64,000 bases of DNA from Shewanella sp. OPT22 (GTDB taxonomy: Bacteria > Pseudomonadota > Gammaproteobacteria > Enterobacterales > Shewanellaceae): NCBI RefSeq assembly GCF_004168585.1, contig NZ_PGVH01000005.1, forward strand, positions 29,773 through 93,772, in the 5' to 3' direction. The position numbers and the translations under genes were made by a program. Shown here one piece after another: positions 40,291-50,324 of this stretch. The notes beneath the pieces were generated by a model. It worked only from the letters and a program-made list of their open reading frames with translations, ran no database searches and was not told where the DNA came from. Within the stretch, counting starts at the first letter, position 1, and the number at the start of each line of letters is the position of its first letter.

Positions 40291-41001
40291 ATGAATACCC
40301 TTTCTTGTCACGTAAAAAGTATTACTCCATTTAATGACTCTGTTTATCAGGTAATTTTAATACCTGAAACTCAATTTGATTTTAAAGCTGGTCAATATCT
40401 ATCTGTTCTTATGGGAGAAAAAGACAAACGTCCGTTTTCCATTGCTTCTGCCCCTCATGCTTCTGAACTCGAACTGCATATCGGCGCTGCCGTTGCTGAA
40501 AGCTACCCAATGCAAGTTGTAGAAAACATGAAGCAAGCGTTAGCCAATAACAGCACCATCACCATTGAAGCACCTGCTGGTGAAGCGTTTTTAAGAGTGA
40601 ACAGCAATCGACCTAAACTACTTGTAGCTGGCGGTACGGGCTTCTCATACATAAAAAGCATCATCGAAGACCTCATCGAATCAGGTGAAACAACACCTGT
40701 TACTTTTTATTGGGGATGTCGCACATCTGATGCGATGTACTTTAAAGAAATCGCTGACGGCTGGAACCAAGCACACCACTGGCTGAGCTTTGTTCCTGTG
40801 GTTGAAGAGGCAACTGAAAACTGGGCAGGAAAAACAGCCAACTTGCTTGAGCAAGTTAAACTCGATCATTCTGATGTATCGGCACTTGATATTTATGTGG
40901 CTGGCCGTTTTGATATGGCAGGCGCTGCACGTGACATGTTCAGAGCGTTAGGCGTGAATGAGGCTCATTTATTTGGTGATGCTTTTGCATTCTTAAAATA
41001 A
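40291..41001 (+). CDS. fre: NAD(P)H-flavin reductase
   Basis: The start at 40291 (MNTLSCHVKSI) is preferred: GGAAGCGAG precedes it and the protein then aligns with Fre from its first residue; the frame extending upstream to 40168 has no family resemblance. The flavin-binding RPFSIASAP and NAD-binding AGGTGFSYIKSI segments are present in 236 residues. Fre supplies reduced free flavins. Confidence 0.93.
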   Translation: MNTLSCHVKSITPFNDSVYQVILIPETQFDFKAGQYLSVLMGEKDKRPFSIASAPHASELELHIGAAVAESYPMQVVENMKQALANNSTITIEAPAGEAFLRVNSNRPKLLVAGGTGFSYIKSIIEDLIESGETTPVTFYWGCRTSDAMYFKEIADGWNQAHHWLSFVPVVEEATENWAGKTANLLEQVKLDHSDVSALDIYVAGRFDMAGAARDMFRALGVNEAHLFGDAFAFLK

Positions 41002-41018
41002 GGGTATAGCCTTTCTTG

Positions 41019-41042
41019 AGGTTGATATTAACTTATCAACCT
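41019..41042. terminator. Hairpin between convergent fre and HAD gene
   Basis: AGGTTGATA (41019-41027) pairs with TATCAACCT (41034-41042). It overlaps the stop of the minus-strand gene. The T run is weak on both sides. Confidence 0.45.
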
Positions 41043-42280
41043 TGTCGCATTTGTTTTTTAAATGCTTCTCTTTGCTCTTGAATAAATTCTCGCCTTACTT
41101 CTTCAGAAAAACGTTGCATTTGTTCAAGCAGATTATGCGCTAGAGTAATATCTTCATAATCTTCAAACACTAACTTGCTTTCGTTACAAAAACCTGCATT
41201 GCATGCGACCTTCTCTTTATTATGAGTTGCGCCCACATAAAACAGATGTCTTACCGTTTTGTCATAAAAGGTGTCTGCGATTTCTTGGTGGCAACTCATC
41301 GTGTCATCAATAAAAATAATTTCATCATGTGGGATGTTATATTTATTAAAATAGGCACTGAGTCGCTCTCCTTTTGTTATCTTCTTTAACGCTTGTTCCT
41401 CTTCTTTACTCTTCGGTTTATTATTTTCCAGAATAACTAAATTTTCCCTTTGTTCTCGGTCTACGCCTATTGCCTTTAATTTCTGTTCGGTAATAAAACC
41501 ATTGGTTAATAATACAATTTTGCTCTCAGGGTATGATTTTTTTAAATCAAGAAGATACCTGCTGATATTTTTTTCTGTTTCAAAAAATCTATCTTGACTG
41601 AGCATGGCAATACGACTATTTTTTTCCTTTAATTTTTCACTCACCAGTGTGTCATCTACATCAAAAACAAAGACCGGCTGGGCGGTTTTAGCGACAGCTT
41701 TAACACTAGAAAGAGACGAAACACCATTGAGCATGAAAGGCTGATGTCCAGGCCTCTCAATTTGCATAGGCGCTTTAATACATTCGGGGGTATCTGTCGA
41801 TTCCATCGTCAGATTCAATGAACCAGCTTGACTGTCTGCGAAACACACCACCTGAAGTTTAGGCTTGTCACCACTCAACTTTTCTCCAATACCCACTCCA
41901 CCTTTTGGGTTGCCTTTTAGTAACTTCAATGGAATCGACTTAGTCACTGTAGACGTTTGCCTCTTCATACAGTCTTTTACTGGTAATACTTTATCTAAAG
42001 CTACCCGATAGTGAGATTTAAACCATGCATCAGGTATTTTCCGTTTAAACCAACTGTTTTCACGAATAAAAAAGCTTTCCGCCCCTTTTTGCGTCTTAAC
42101 TTTTTTTACCTCAAACGCTCTTTTGTAAGTAGAATTATCTCCGTTTAAAAACTCAACATATATTTTGGTCCACTTACTAGCATCAAGTGAAAATAAGTCT
42201 TCATCGCTTCCAGTAATATCAGTACTTTTAGTCGAAGGATCCCAAGAAGCTTTTATTTTGGCAACGTTAACGGCGGACAT
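41036..42280 (-). CDS. HAD-superfamily (DUF2608-like) protein with novel N-terminal module
   Basis: The 414-residue protein has a new-looking module (about 36-100: KWTKIYVEF, FEVKKVKT, FFIRENSWFKRKI, FKSHYRVAL) followed by a HAD domain. HAD motif I is VFDVDDTL (Asp207, Asp209), motif II LLTNG (Thr259) and motif IV FIDDT (Asp325, Asp326), so it could be an active phosphatase. A coiled-coil, Gln/Arg-rich tail ends the protein. No signal peptide. The architecture recurs in its neighbour. DUF2608 members are known from intracellular bacteria; a host-directed role is inference. Confidence 0.65.
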   Translation of the reverse strand: MSAVNVAKIKASWDPSTKSTDITGSDEDLFSLDASKWTKIYVEFLNGDNSTYKRAFEVKKVKTQKGAESFFIRENSWFKRKIPDAWFKSHYRVALDKVLPVKDCMKRQTSTVTKSIPLKLLKGNPKGGVGIGEKLSGDKPKLQVVCFADSQAGSLNLTMESTDTPECIKAPMQIERPGHQPFMLNGVSSLSSVKAVAKTAQPVFVFDVDDTLVSEKLKEKNSRIAMLSQDRFFETEKNISRYLLDLKKSYPESKIVLLTNGFITEQKLKAIGVDREQRENLVILENNKPKSKEEEQALKKITKGERLSAYFNKYNIPHDEIIFIDDTMSCHQEIADTFYDKTVRHLFYVGATHNKEKVACNAGFCNESKLVFEDYEDITLAHNLLEQMQRFSEEVRREFIQEQREAFKKQMRQG

Positions 42281-42485
42281 AACTCATTAAACAATTGAGC
42301 GATTAATAACCAAAGTGTAATGGTACTTACCCGTATAATAATAATTAATTTAATTAAATTTAATATAGAAGAAGATGTAATGAATACGCTATGGCTAAAA
42401 AAGATAAGGGGACATTAGAAATTACTTTAACTTTGTTTAATCTCTATTCGCAACACCAAAAATATCTAAACATCAATAAAGTCGA

Positions 42486-45221
42486 CTACAAAACCTCAGG
42501 AAATGGCATGCCCAATTTCAGCATTGATGTGTTTAAATCGTCGCTAATAAGTTTTCTTTGTTGTTTTTCTTTGATTTTCAATTCTTTGTCTTTCTTTTTT
42601 TGCTCTTGAGCAAACTCTTTTAACAGTGCTTTCCTCTTTTTATGCTGAGCAGCTGCTATTTCACGCTTCCGTAATTGAGCATACAAATTGCAGCCAATGC
42701 GAACATTTTTATCTTCACGGTATATCTTTGCTTCAGCTTGTTTTGTTGTTAAGCCTTTACTGACATTCTTCAAGTCCTCTTTAGCAAAGCCTTGAAATTT
42801 AAACACTGTGCCTTGAACAAAAAATAAATGAGAAATAGGAGGGAGAATTACGGGTTCTGGACACTCTGCCTGATCAGCGACTTTCTGCTTCGTCACTTCG
42901 ATAACAATATTGTGTTGTTCTAACCCATCATCAACAAAGATTATTTGATCGGCCTCTGGAAAGTCACTCATAAAGTAATTCCAGATTTGATCTCCCTTAT
43001 CTCTGCCATATTTTTCTTTATCTTGGGTTGTCATTTCAAGGTCAATAACTTTGTCATACCATCCCTTCAATTGAGCTTTATCCATTTTACTCACAGTGCC
43101 TCGACCTCTAGAAACAAGAATGATGTGGGCCTCAGGGTAATCAGCTTTTATCTTGTTCAATACTTGTTGCGCTCCAGCTTCAAACGCTGCAAATCTTTTT
43201 TCTTCTGTCGTCGCCTCTCTATTAATATGCTTAACTAAAGTTTCATCTACATCTATGGCAATTAATGGCTTTGTACCTGTAATCATCTTAGCGAGTGATC
43301 GTATAGATGTTGAGGCTTTAATGTCTTGTTCGTTAGAACAAATGTCAATTTCAGAATACATGACGCCCTTATCTGATAAGACTGAAACAGGCATTGGTTG
43401 ATCTGCTTCACATTGACGAGCTCGTGTTGGGTAGCGTTTTCGTTGCTCATTCTCAAGCTTTTTGGGTGTCAGAGTTTCAGGTTCCAGCTCCACTTTATGC
43501 AGCTCTAATTGTTCGGCCTTCAGTTCATGCGGGGTTTTGTCTAAGCTTTTTAGTTGAATGGGTGCGGCTAAAAATTGACCAGAGTCACAGCTATTTGCAT
43601 TCGCAGCATCGCCATCAACTGACTCAACAGCTTCTTCCCTGTAGTACGGGTTAACTTGCAAAACAGGCATTGATTGCTCAAGCTGCTTTATTTCTGTTGT
43701 TTTTATCCCGAGTGCCGCTAAAGCTCGTCTTACTCTGGAGTTTTCTCTCAATACAAAGCTTAAAATCCCACTTTGAGTTTGAACCTGCTTTATTTGATAT
43801 GTTTTTTTGCTTACCTTTCCGGTCAATGAGTCTTTGATTCTGAAGGTCACTTCTTTCCAATTATGTGTCACAGGGCTTTTTTTTCTTAATTCACTGACAT
43901 CTACGTTAGTCACATGATGTTTTTCAATATCAACTTTACATTCTATTTCTGGCAATGATTGCCTAAATTCCTCTCTCATTCTGGACTGCTCTCTAGCATG
44001 CGAAGCTGATAAGTATAAATTTAAGTTATAGCCAAGCAGTAATCCTTCATGCTCTTCAAATAGCTCAGCAAAAGGGCTTCTTTCATTTATGCTGAGCTGC
44101 CGTAATCGATTATCCGTCCCCCCTATATGCAATAAATGATTAACTTTGGTTTCTGGAAATTCAGCTTTTGCATCATTACAATAAAATCTATCAACAATTT
44201 CATGGTGAGACTGCATTGAATGCGCAACAAAAATAATTTCTCGGGGGGCAATGCCTTTATCTCTAAGATATTGAAGTACACGCTGACCTTTATCGATCCC
44301 ACTTCTGTCGGATGTAGAAAGTAAAATACTGCTTGCTTCATCCTGAAGTTCGTATCCATCACACTCAAATTGTTTTATCTCTATCTCAGAGAGTCCGACT
44401 ACTTTAAGTTTTTCAATGAGCTTGTTTTGGCTGCTATTACTCATCAACAAAATATTGTGTTCTGGGTATGACTCCCTGAGCGTCAACAGTTTTGCACGTG
44501 CATTCGTTTCTACTAGCGTTGTTTTATCAGATAACTCTCCTCCCCATTCTTTTTCAGGTAAAGCACTGAGCAAGACATCGTCAATATCAATAATAATGGT
44601 CGGTTTAGGATCGTTGCTTAACTTTTTAATTTGCGAAACAGAAGAAACCGCCTTTATATCAAATAATTGACCTTGCCTTGTTTTCATTGTTATTGCATTT
44701 GTCGAAATATGGTTTTCTGAGCCGACTTCGCAGGTCAAGCTAACAGGCGTACAACTTCGCTGTATGTTAAGTTCAACGTCGCTTTCTGCCTTCCGGTGTA
44801 GCTTTTGACCAATTGCTGCTCCGTCTTGCGGGTGTTCACATAACGTGTTTAATGAAATCTGGTAAGTGTTTTCTTCAATAACAGTGGTTGTATGTGCCGA
44901 GTTAGCGTCTTTCCTGAAGCGCCTTATAGGTAACGTCTCTTGTAATGCTGCTCTGTATTTTGATTTAAATATTCCTGTCGCTATTTTCCGCTTAATCAAG
45001 CTACTTTCTCTAATATGAAAACCCGTCAATTTACTGCATGTTTCTACTCTTTTTACTTGGAAAGATTTAGTGTAAGTTCTTCCTCTCTCATCTTTGAATT
45101 CTACTGCAATGTTTTTCCAAACATTTTTTTCTAGCGCAAATAGCTGCTCTGAATCACTGGCTAGAGTGGCTCTTTCTAATTGGCTATCCCAAAAAGCGGG
45201 CACAGTTAGAGGCTGCGGCAT
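42486..45221 (-). CDS. Tandem two-unit HAD protein, paralogue of the 414-residue neighbour
   Basis: About 911 residues contain the neighbour's unit twice (numbering from the GTG at 45227). Unit 1 has the module at 36-100 and a HAD domain with IIDIDDVL (Asp214, Asp216), but its motif IV reads FVAHS (335-337) in place of FIDDT, so catalysis is doubtful. Unit 2 has a module at about 456-505 and a HAD domain with IAIDVDETL (Asp659, Asp661) and FVDDG (Asp766, Asp767), apparently intact. A Lys/Glu-rich coiled coil closes it. GTG 45227 and ATG 45221 are both possible starts; neither has a good ribosome binding site. Confidence 0.6.
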   Translation of the reverse strand: MPQPLTVPAFWDSQLERATLASDSEQLFALEKNVWKNIAVEFKDERGRTYTKSFQVKRVETCSKLTGFHIRESSLIKRKIATGIFKSKYRAALQETLPIRRFRKDANSAHTTTVIEENTYQISLNTLCEHPQDGAAIGQKLHRKAESDVELNIQRSCTPVSLTCEVGSENHISTNAITMKTRQGQLFDIKAVSSVSQIKKLSNDPKPTIIIDIDDVLLSALPEKEWGGELSDKTTLVETNARAKLLTLRESYPEHNILLMSNSSQNKLIEKLKVVGLSEIEIKQFECDGYELQDEASSILLSTSDRSGIDKGQRVLQYLRDKGIAPREIIFVAHSMQSHHEIVDRFYCNDAKAEFPETKVNHLLHIGGTDNRLRQLSINERSPFAELFEEHEGLLLGYNLNLYLSASHAREQSRMREEFRQSLPEIECKVDIEKHHVTNVDVSELRKKSPVTHNWKEVTFRIKDSLTGKVSKKTYQIKQVQTQSGILSFVLRENSRVRRALAALGIKTTEIKQLEQSMPVLQVNPYYREEAVESVDGDAANANSCDSGQFLAAPIQLKSLDKTPHELKAEQLELHKVELEPETLTPKKLENEQRKRYPTRARQCEADQPMPVSVLSDKGVMYSEIDICSNEQDIKASTSIRSLAKMITGTKPLIAIDVDETLVKHINREATTEEKRFAAFEAGAQQVLNKIKADYPEAHIILVSRGRGTVSKMDKAQLKGWYDKVIDLEMTTQDKEKYGRDKGDQIWNYFMSDFPEADQIIFVDDGLEQHNIVIEVTKQKVADQAECPEPVILPPISHLFFVQGTVFKFQGFAKEDLKNVSKGLTTKQAEAKIYREDKNVRIGCNLYAQLRKREIAAAQHKKRKALLKEFAQEQKKKDKELKIKEKQQRKLISDDLNTSMLKLGMPFPEVL

Positions 45222-45227
45222 ATTCAC

Positions 45228-45587
45228 ACGGTTGTATTAAACATGCTGTGAGTTTACTTATTCTGAAGTGAATGAGACTAGTTCATAGACAAAAATTAAG
45301 TTTCATCTGCGATAAAACAAAAACAATATCATTGAGTATCAATAACATACAAATGACTACTTATATCGAAGTAAAGAAAGTTTAATTTCAACAAACAAAT
45401 AAGTTAATGATGTAAAACATCGAAATTACATACAGTTATACATCTTTACTTACTTCAGCGTGCTTCAACACAATCCAATAAGCAGAAACATTCTGTCTTT
45501 CATAAATAGGCCACTATAGGCCAAGTTTCAAGGCACAAAAAAGCCCACAAAAATGTGGGCTTAGAATCAATATGTTAACAATCGATA
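45228..45587. other. 360-bp gap between the HAD gene and typA
   Basis: It is AT-rich and without a credible coding frame. It contains the promoter of the tandem HAD gene and the typA terminator at 45535-45563. Nothing else was identified. Confidence 0.5.
45535..45563 (-). terminator. Terminator of typA
   Basis: AAGCCCACA (45541-45549) pairs with TGTGGGCTT (45554-45562). The minus-strand transcript then runs into six T residues. Confidence 0.9.
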
Positions 45588-47399
45588 TTATGCTCTAGCA
45601 GCACGCTTACGATCGTTTTCTGTAAGATTCTTCTTACGAACACGGATGCTCTCAGGCGTTACTTCCACTAGCTCATCATCATCGATAAATTCAAGCGCAC
45701 GCTCTAGAGTCAATACGATTGGTGGAGTCAGAACCTGTGCTTCATCAGTACCTGATGCACGCATGTTTGTCAGCTGCTTACCTTTCAAACAGTTAACTGT
45801 TAAGTCGTTTGAACGAGCATGAATACCAATGACTTGGCCTTCATACACTTCAACACCATGTCCAAGAAACAGGCGACCACGATCCTGAAGACCGAAGAGT
45901 GCGAACGTTAACGCTTTACCCGTACCGTTTGAGATCAATACACCGTTTTGGCGTTGACCGATGTCACCACCTAACGCTGGACCATAGTGATCAAACGTGT
46001 GATAGATAAGACCCGTTCCTGAAGTCGCAGTTAAGAACTCAGTTTGGAAACCAATTAAGCCACGGCTTGGGATCATAAAGTCAATACGAACACGACCTTT
46101 GCCATCTGGCTGCATGTCGCGCATATCACCTTTACGAGCACCTAGACGCTCAATAACCGCACCTTGATGTTCTTCTTCAACGTCAACCGTTACGTTTTCG
46201 TATGGCTCACACATTTCACCGTCAATTTCTTTAACGATAACTTCTGGACGAGATACCGCTAACTCGTAGCCTTCACGACGCATGTTTTCAATCAAGATTG
46301 AAAGGTGAAGTTCACCACGACCTGAAACACGGAAGCGATCTGGGCTATCTGTTTCTTCAACGCGTAGTGCTACGTTGTGTACTAATTCCTGCTCTAGACG
46401 CTCAAGAATATTACGTGAAGTAACATACTTACCTTCTTTACCAGCAAACGGAGATGTGTTCACTTGGAACGTCATCGTTAACGTTGGCTCATCAACTGAT
46501 AATTCAGGTAGTGCATCCGGTGCACCTTGTGGACAGATGGTATCTGAAATTTTCAGTTCACCAAGACCAGTGATCGCAACGATGTCACCTGCATTCGCTT
46601 CAGTCACTTCGTGACGGTCAAGTCCCATGTAACCTAATACTTGGCCAACTTTACCATTGCGAGTTTTACCTTCAGCATTAACCACAGTCACCTGTTGGTT
46701 AACTTTAACGCTACCACGCTTAATACGACCAACACCGATAACACCCACGTATGAGTTGTAATCCAGCTGTGAGATCTGCATTTGGAAGTCACCTTCAGCA
46801 TTCGCATCTGGTGTAGGTACTTTTTCAACGATAGCTTCAAACAGTGGAGTCATATCTTCGCTTTGTACATCTGGATCTAATGTTGCAAATCCATTCAATG
46901 CCGAAGCGTATACCACTGGGAAGTCTAACTGTTCGTCAGTTGCACCTAAGTTATCAAATAAGTCAAATACTTGATCCATTACCCAATCAGGACGAGCGCC
47001 TGGACGGTCAACTTTGTTGATTACAACAATTGGTTTTAGACCTTGAGCGAATGCTTTCTTAGTTACAAAGCGAGTTTGTGGCATAGGGCCATCAACCGCA
47101 TCAACAAGAAGCAATACTGAATCAACCATAGAAAGAACACGTTCAACTTCACCACCGAAGTCAGCGTGTCCAGGAGTGTCTACGATGTTAATACGGTAGT
47201 CATTCCACTTGATGGCAGTATTTTTCGCCAGAATTGTGATCCCACGTTCTTTTTCGAGATCGTTCGAGTCCATCACCCTTTCAGTCGCTTCACCGCGTGT
47301 TTCTAGTGTTCCTGACTGCGCCAGCAATTTGTCAACCAAAGTCGTTTTACCATGGTCAACGTGAGCAATAATGGCGATGTTTCGTAATTTATCTAGCAC
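45588..47399 (-). CDS. typA: Ribosome-associated translational GTPase TypA/BipA
   Basis: The 603-residue protein has P-loop AHVDHGKTT (12-20), [11 protein letters not shown] and NKVD, followed by EF-G-like domains and the BipA C-terminal domain. BipA binds 70S ribosomes and is needed for 50S assembly in the cold. It stands near glnA in opposite orientation, a common arrangement, but here a foreign-looking gene lies between them. Confidence 0.96.
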   Translation of the reverse strand: MLDKLRNIAIIAHVDHGKTTLVDKLLAQSGTLETRGEATERVMDSNDLEKERGITILAKNTAIKWNDYRINIVDTPGHADFGGEVERVLSMVDSVLLLVDAVDGPMPQTRFVTKKAFAQGLKPIVVINKVDRPGARPDWVMDQVFDLFDNLGATDEQLDFPVVYASALNGFATLDPDVQSEDMTPLFEAIVEKVPTPDANAEGDFQMQISQLDYNSYVGVIGVGRIKRGSVKVNQQVTVVNAEGKTRNGKVGQVLGYMGLDRHEVTEANAGDIVAITGLGELKISDTICPQGAPDALPELSVDEPTLTMTFQVNTSPFAGKEGKYVTSRNILERLEQELVHNVALRVEETDSPDRFRVSGRGELHLSILIENMRREGYELAVSRPEVIVKEIDGEMCEPYENVTVDVEEEHQGAVIERLGARKGDMRDMQPDGKGRVRIDFMIPSRGLIGFQTEFLTATSGTGLIYHTFDHYGPALGGDIGQRQNGVLISNGTGKALTFALFGLQDRGRLFLGHGVEVYEGQVIGIHARSNDLTVNCLKGKQLTNMRASGTDEAQVLTPPIVLTLERALEFIDDDELVEVTPESIRVRKKNLTENDRKRAARA

Positions 47400-47584
47400 T
47401 GAATAAGCCTCATACCATCAAATATCCGTGTTATTTCACGGGAAATTTCTAAAGCAGATACCATGTCATTTAGACAGGGCATCCCAAAAAGCGTGCTATT
47501 CTACTCTAGCTTAAGATTTAGCGATAGGATTATTTTTTGTTCAGTTGTATTTATTCATCGCTTTTTATGGAAAGTGTTTATTTT

Positions 47585-48493
47585 TTATGAATTATCATTT
47601 TCAGATGCATCAGTATAGCCTAACTCTCTTTTGAGCAACTCTTTTTCTAAACACAATGTTTTGAGCCCAGCGAAATGCACCTTAGGATCAACGGTTAATA
47701 TCCCTTTGTGCTCTAATAAAGCCGATATTTGTTCATTTTTTTCACGATATAGCTTTTCTTTTGTTACTCGTTGTTCAGACGTTAATATCGGAGGCCTCTC
47801 AGAGTATTCACGCATCTTTGCTTGAAAAGCTTCTCTTTCAGCTGAAGGGATGATTGGCGTTTCGATAATCGTGGGGGGTTCATCGATTCTTACTCTTTTG
47901 GTGTGATTATTTTTAGCCTTTTCACGAGCCGCTTGTATGGCTTTTATGCGCCTGCTTCGTCTGACTAGGGCTCTACTCTTTTTGACTATTATGCGCTTTC
48001 TGTTTTCCTTTACGTCTCCTTCTCTTACAGCCGAATTATTGCCCTTTGAGGCTTTAATTAGAGTATATAAATCAAAAATATTTTGCTTTCTTACTTCATG
48101 ATTTTTACTTTTTAAACAAGCTATAGCACGATGAATTGAGGCATCTCGAATATCCAAACCATGTGTTACGAGCAATGAAGCGACATTATGAATATGAGCA
48201 TCTGAAAAAATGAGTTGCTTATCTAACTTCACTGCAGGAGCTGTTTTAGCAGAACTTGAATTTTGTTGATGTAATTGCGGAGCCTCAGCGGTATGAAATT
48301 CCGATTTTATCGGACTATGCAGATGATCTTCCTCTACTCTTTCTTCGACTTTCCAGGCATTTTGCCCGAGATAAACTTGTGCCTCATCTAATCGACTTGG
48401 TGATTTAGGTGGTTCACTGAGCTTACTTTGTAAAACCCAGGCCTGAACATCGTAATCGACTCTGAAACTACAATAAGCAGTGCTGCTACTCAT
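47585..48493 (-). CDS. Orphan basic, helix-rich protein of unknown function
   Basis: The 302-residue protein has no signal, no membrane segment and no family that I recognise. Residues about 90-150 form a helical unit (SLLVTHGLDIRDASIHRAI ... IFDLYTLIKA). A very basic stretch near 165-190 (RKRIIVKKSRALVRRSRR) resembles a bipartite nuclear localisation or nucleic-acid-binding segment. The remainder is Glu/Lys coiled coil. It is inserted between typA and glnA and has no clear ribosome binding site. It may be an effector or a DNA/RNA-binding protein. Confidence 0.5.
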   Translation of the reverse strand: MSSSTAYCSFRVDYDVQAWVLQSKLSEPPKSPSRLDEAQVYLGQNAWKVEERVEEDHLHSPIKSEFHTAEAPQLHQQNSSSAKTAPAVKLDKQLIFSDAHIHNVASLLVTHGLDIRDASIHRAIACLKSKNHEVRKQNIFDLYTLIKASKGNNSAVREGDVKENRKRIIVKKSRALVRRSRRIKAIQAAREKAKNNHTKRVRIDEPPTIIETPIIPSAEREAFQAKMREYSERPPILTSEQRVTKEKLYREKNEQISALLEHKGILTVDPKVHFAGLKTLCLEKELLKRELGYTDASENDNS

Positions 48494-48600
48494 AACTGTA
48501 CCGTATTCATTTATTGCTCATTATTTTACCTCTTTTATCCAAAAACGGCTCATTAACAATTGTTCAATAAACTTTATGAGTTATTACCAAAAGCTCAAAA

Positions 48601-48617
48601 TGCACCATAATGGTGCA
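48601..48617 (+). promoter_or_regulatory. NtrC binding site upstream of glnA
   Basis: The 17-bp palindrome TGCACCATAATGGTGCA fits the NtrC consensus TGCACY-N5-GGTGCA exactly. Two further half-sites (TGGTGCA at about 48633 and 48656) lie between it and the promoter. The sites are roughly 90-130 bp before the transcription start, a typical enhancer distance. Confidence 0.8.
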
Positions 48618-48702
48618 ACACAACTATCACACTGGTGCAAAAACATTGTTTAATTTGGTGCACAAAGGTGTGTTTTTTATAGTTATCAAGCAATTGCATA
48701 TA

Positions 48703-48718
48703 TGGCATAGGTCTAGCT
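48703..48718 (+). promoter_or_regulatory. Sigma-54 promoter of glnA
   Basis: TGGCAT-N5-TAGCT has the obligatory GG-N10-GC spacing and one mismatch to the -12 consensus TTGCA. With the NtrC site upstream it indicates nitrogen-controlled expression. It leaves a 5' leader of a little over 100 bases. Confidence 0.75.
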
Positions 48719-48843
48719 ATAAAAAATATATCTAATGTAAGCGTGCTATAATTCAACGCAGTAACCGCAGAGTTACTGCTACTAATAAATCGCTACATAA
48801 TATTTAAAATGAACCATCCTCTACCCTACTGGAGATAGTAAGA

Positions 48844-50253
48844 ATGTCTGTTGAATCAGTTCTAGAACAGTTAGAAGAACTTGACGTAAAATTTGTTGAC
48901 CTTCGTTTTACCGACACCAAAGGTAAAGAGCAACACGTTTCAATTCCAGCACACCAAGTTGACGAAGACTTCTTCGAAGACGGAAAAATGTTCGATGGTT
49001 CATCTATCGCAGGTTGGAAAGGCATTAACGAGTCTGACATGGTATTGATGCCAGACGCATCAACATTTGTTTTAGACCCATTCACTGAAGACACGACAGC
49101 ACTTATTCGTTGTGACATCCTTGAGCCAAGCACCATGCAAGGTTACGACCGTGACCCACGCTCAATCGCAAAACGTTCTGAAGACTACCTTCGTTCTACT
49201 GGCATTGCAGATACGGTATTAATTGGCCCAGAACCAGAATTTTTCTTATTTGACGATGTACGTTTTGGTAACGACATGTCAGGTAATTTCTTCAAGATAG
49301 ATGACAAAGAAGCTGCTTGGAACTCGGGTAAAGAGTACGAAGAAGGCAACACAGGTCACCGCCCATTTGTAAAAGGGGGTTACTTCCCAGTTGCGCCAGT
49401 GGATTCGTCACAAGATCTTCGTAGCGCTATGTGCTTAATCATGGAAGAAATGGGCTTAGTGGTTGAAGCGCATCACCATGAAGTAGCAACCTGTGGTCAA
49501 AACGAGATCGCAACTCGCTTTAATACGCTAACGACTAAAGCGGATGAAACCCAAATTCTTAAGTATGTGGTTCACAACACAGCACACGCATACGGCAAAA
49601 CAGCAACCTTTATGCCTAAGCCTGTTGTTGGTGATAACGGTAGCGGCATGCACGTTCACCAGTCATTATCAAAAGACGGCGTAAACTTGTTTGCGGGTGA
49701 TAAGTATGCAGGTTTAAGTGATATCGCACTGTATTACATTGGCGGCATCATCAAGCACGCTAAAGCATTGAATGCGTTCACTAACCCAAGCACGAACTCA
49801 TACAAGCGTTTGGTTCCACATTTTGAAGCTCCAGTAATGCTGGCATACTCTGCACGTAACCGCAGTGCGTCGATTCGTATTCCTGTGGTACCTAGCCCGA
49901 AAGGTCGTCGTATTGAGACTCGCTTCCCAGATCCAATGGCAAACCCTTACTTAGCGTATTCTGCGTTATTAATGGCAGGTCTTGATGGTATTCAAAACAA
50001 GATCCACCCAGGCGATGCCATGGATCAAGATTTGTATGACCTACCAGCTGAAGTTGCAGCAGGTATTCCACAAGTGGCAACGTCTTTAGAAGATGCACTT
50101 GAGTCATTACAAAATGACCATGACTTCTTAACAGCAGGCGGTGTATTTAGTGATGATTACATTCAGTCTTATATTGATTTGAAGACACTTGAAGCTGAGA
50201 AAGTAAGCCGTACGACTCATCCAGTTGAGTTTGAACTGTACTACAGCTTGTAA
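48844..50253 (+). CDS. glnA: Glutamine synthetase type I
   Basis: The 469-residue enzyme makes glutamine from glutamate and ammonia. Signatures are [11 protein letters not shown], the ATP-binding [16 protein letters not shown], and the adenylylation loop [10 protein letters not shown], whose Tyr is the GlnE target. A GGAG ribosome binding site precedes the ATG. The ntrBC genes usually found downstream are not present here; a membrane protein gene follows in the opposite direction. Confidence 0.97.
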   Translation: MSVESVLEQLEELDVKFVDLRFTDTKGKEQHVSIPAHQVDEDFFEDGKMFDGSSIAGWKGINESDMVLMPDASTFVLDPFTEDTTALIRCDILEPSTMQGYDRDPRSIAKRSEDYLRSTGIADTVLIGPEPEFFLFDDVRFGNDMSGNFFKIDDKEAAWNSGKEYEEGNTGHRPFVKGGYFPVAPVDSSQDLRSAMCLIMEEMGLVVEAHHHEVATCGQNEIATRFNTLTTKADETQILKYVVHNTAHAYGKTATFMPKPVVGDNGSGMHVHQSLSKDGVNLFAGDKYAGLSDIALYYIGGIIKHAKALNAFTNPSTNSYKRLVPHFEAPVMLAYSARNRSASIRIPVVPSPKGRRIETRFPDPMANPYLAYSALLMAGLDGIQNKIHPGDAMDQDLYDLPAEVAAGIPQVATSLEDALESLQNDHDFLTAGGVFSDDYIQSYIDLKTLEAEKVSRTTHPVEFELYYSL

Positions 50254-50288
50254 TTTTTGATTGCAAACTTGGTTTGATTTGAATTTTG

Positions 50289-50315
50289 AAGCCCTAGCGA
50301 ATGCTGGGGCTTTTT
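50289..50315 (+). terminator. Terminator of glnA
   Basis: AGCCCTAGC pairs with GCTGGGGCT (one wobble) around GAAT and is followed by five T residues. Confidence 0.85.
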
Positions 50316-50324
50316 GATAAAAAA

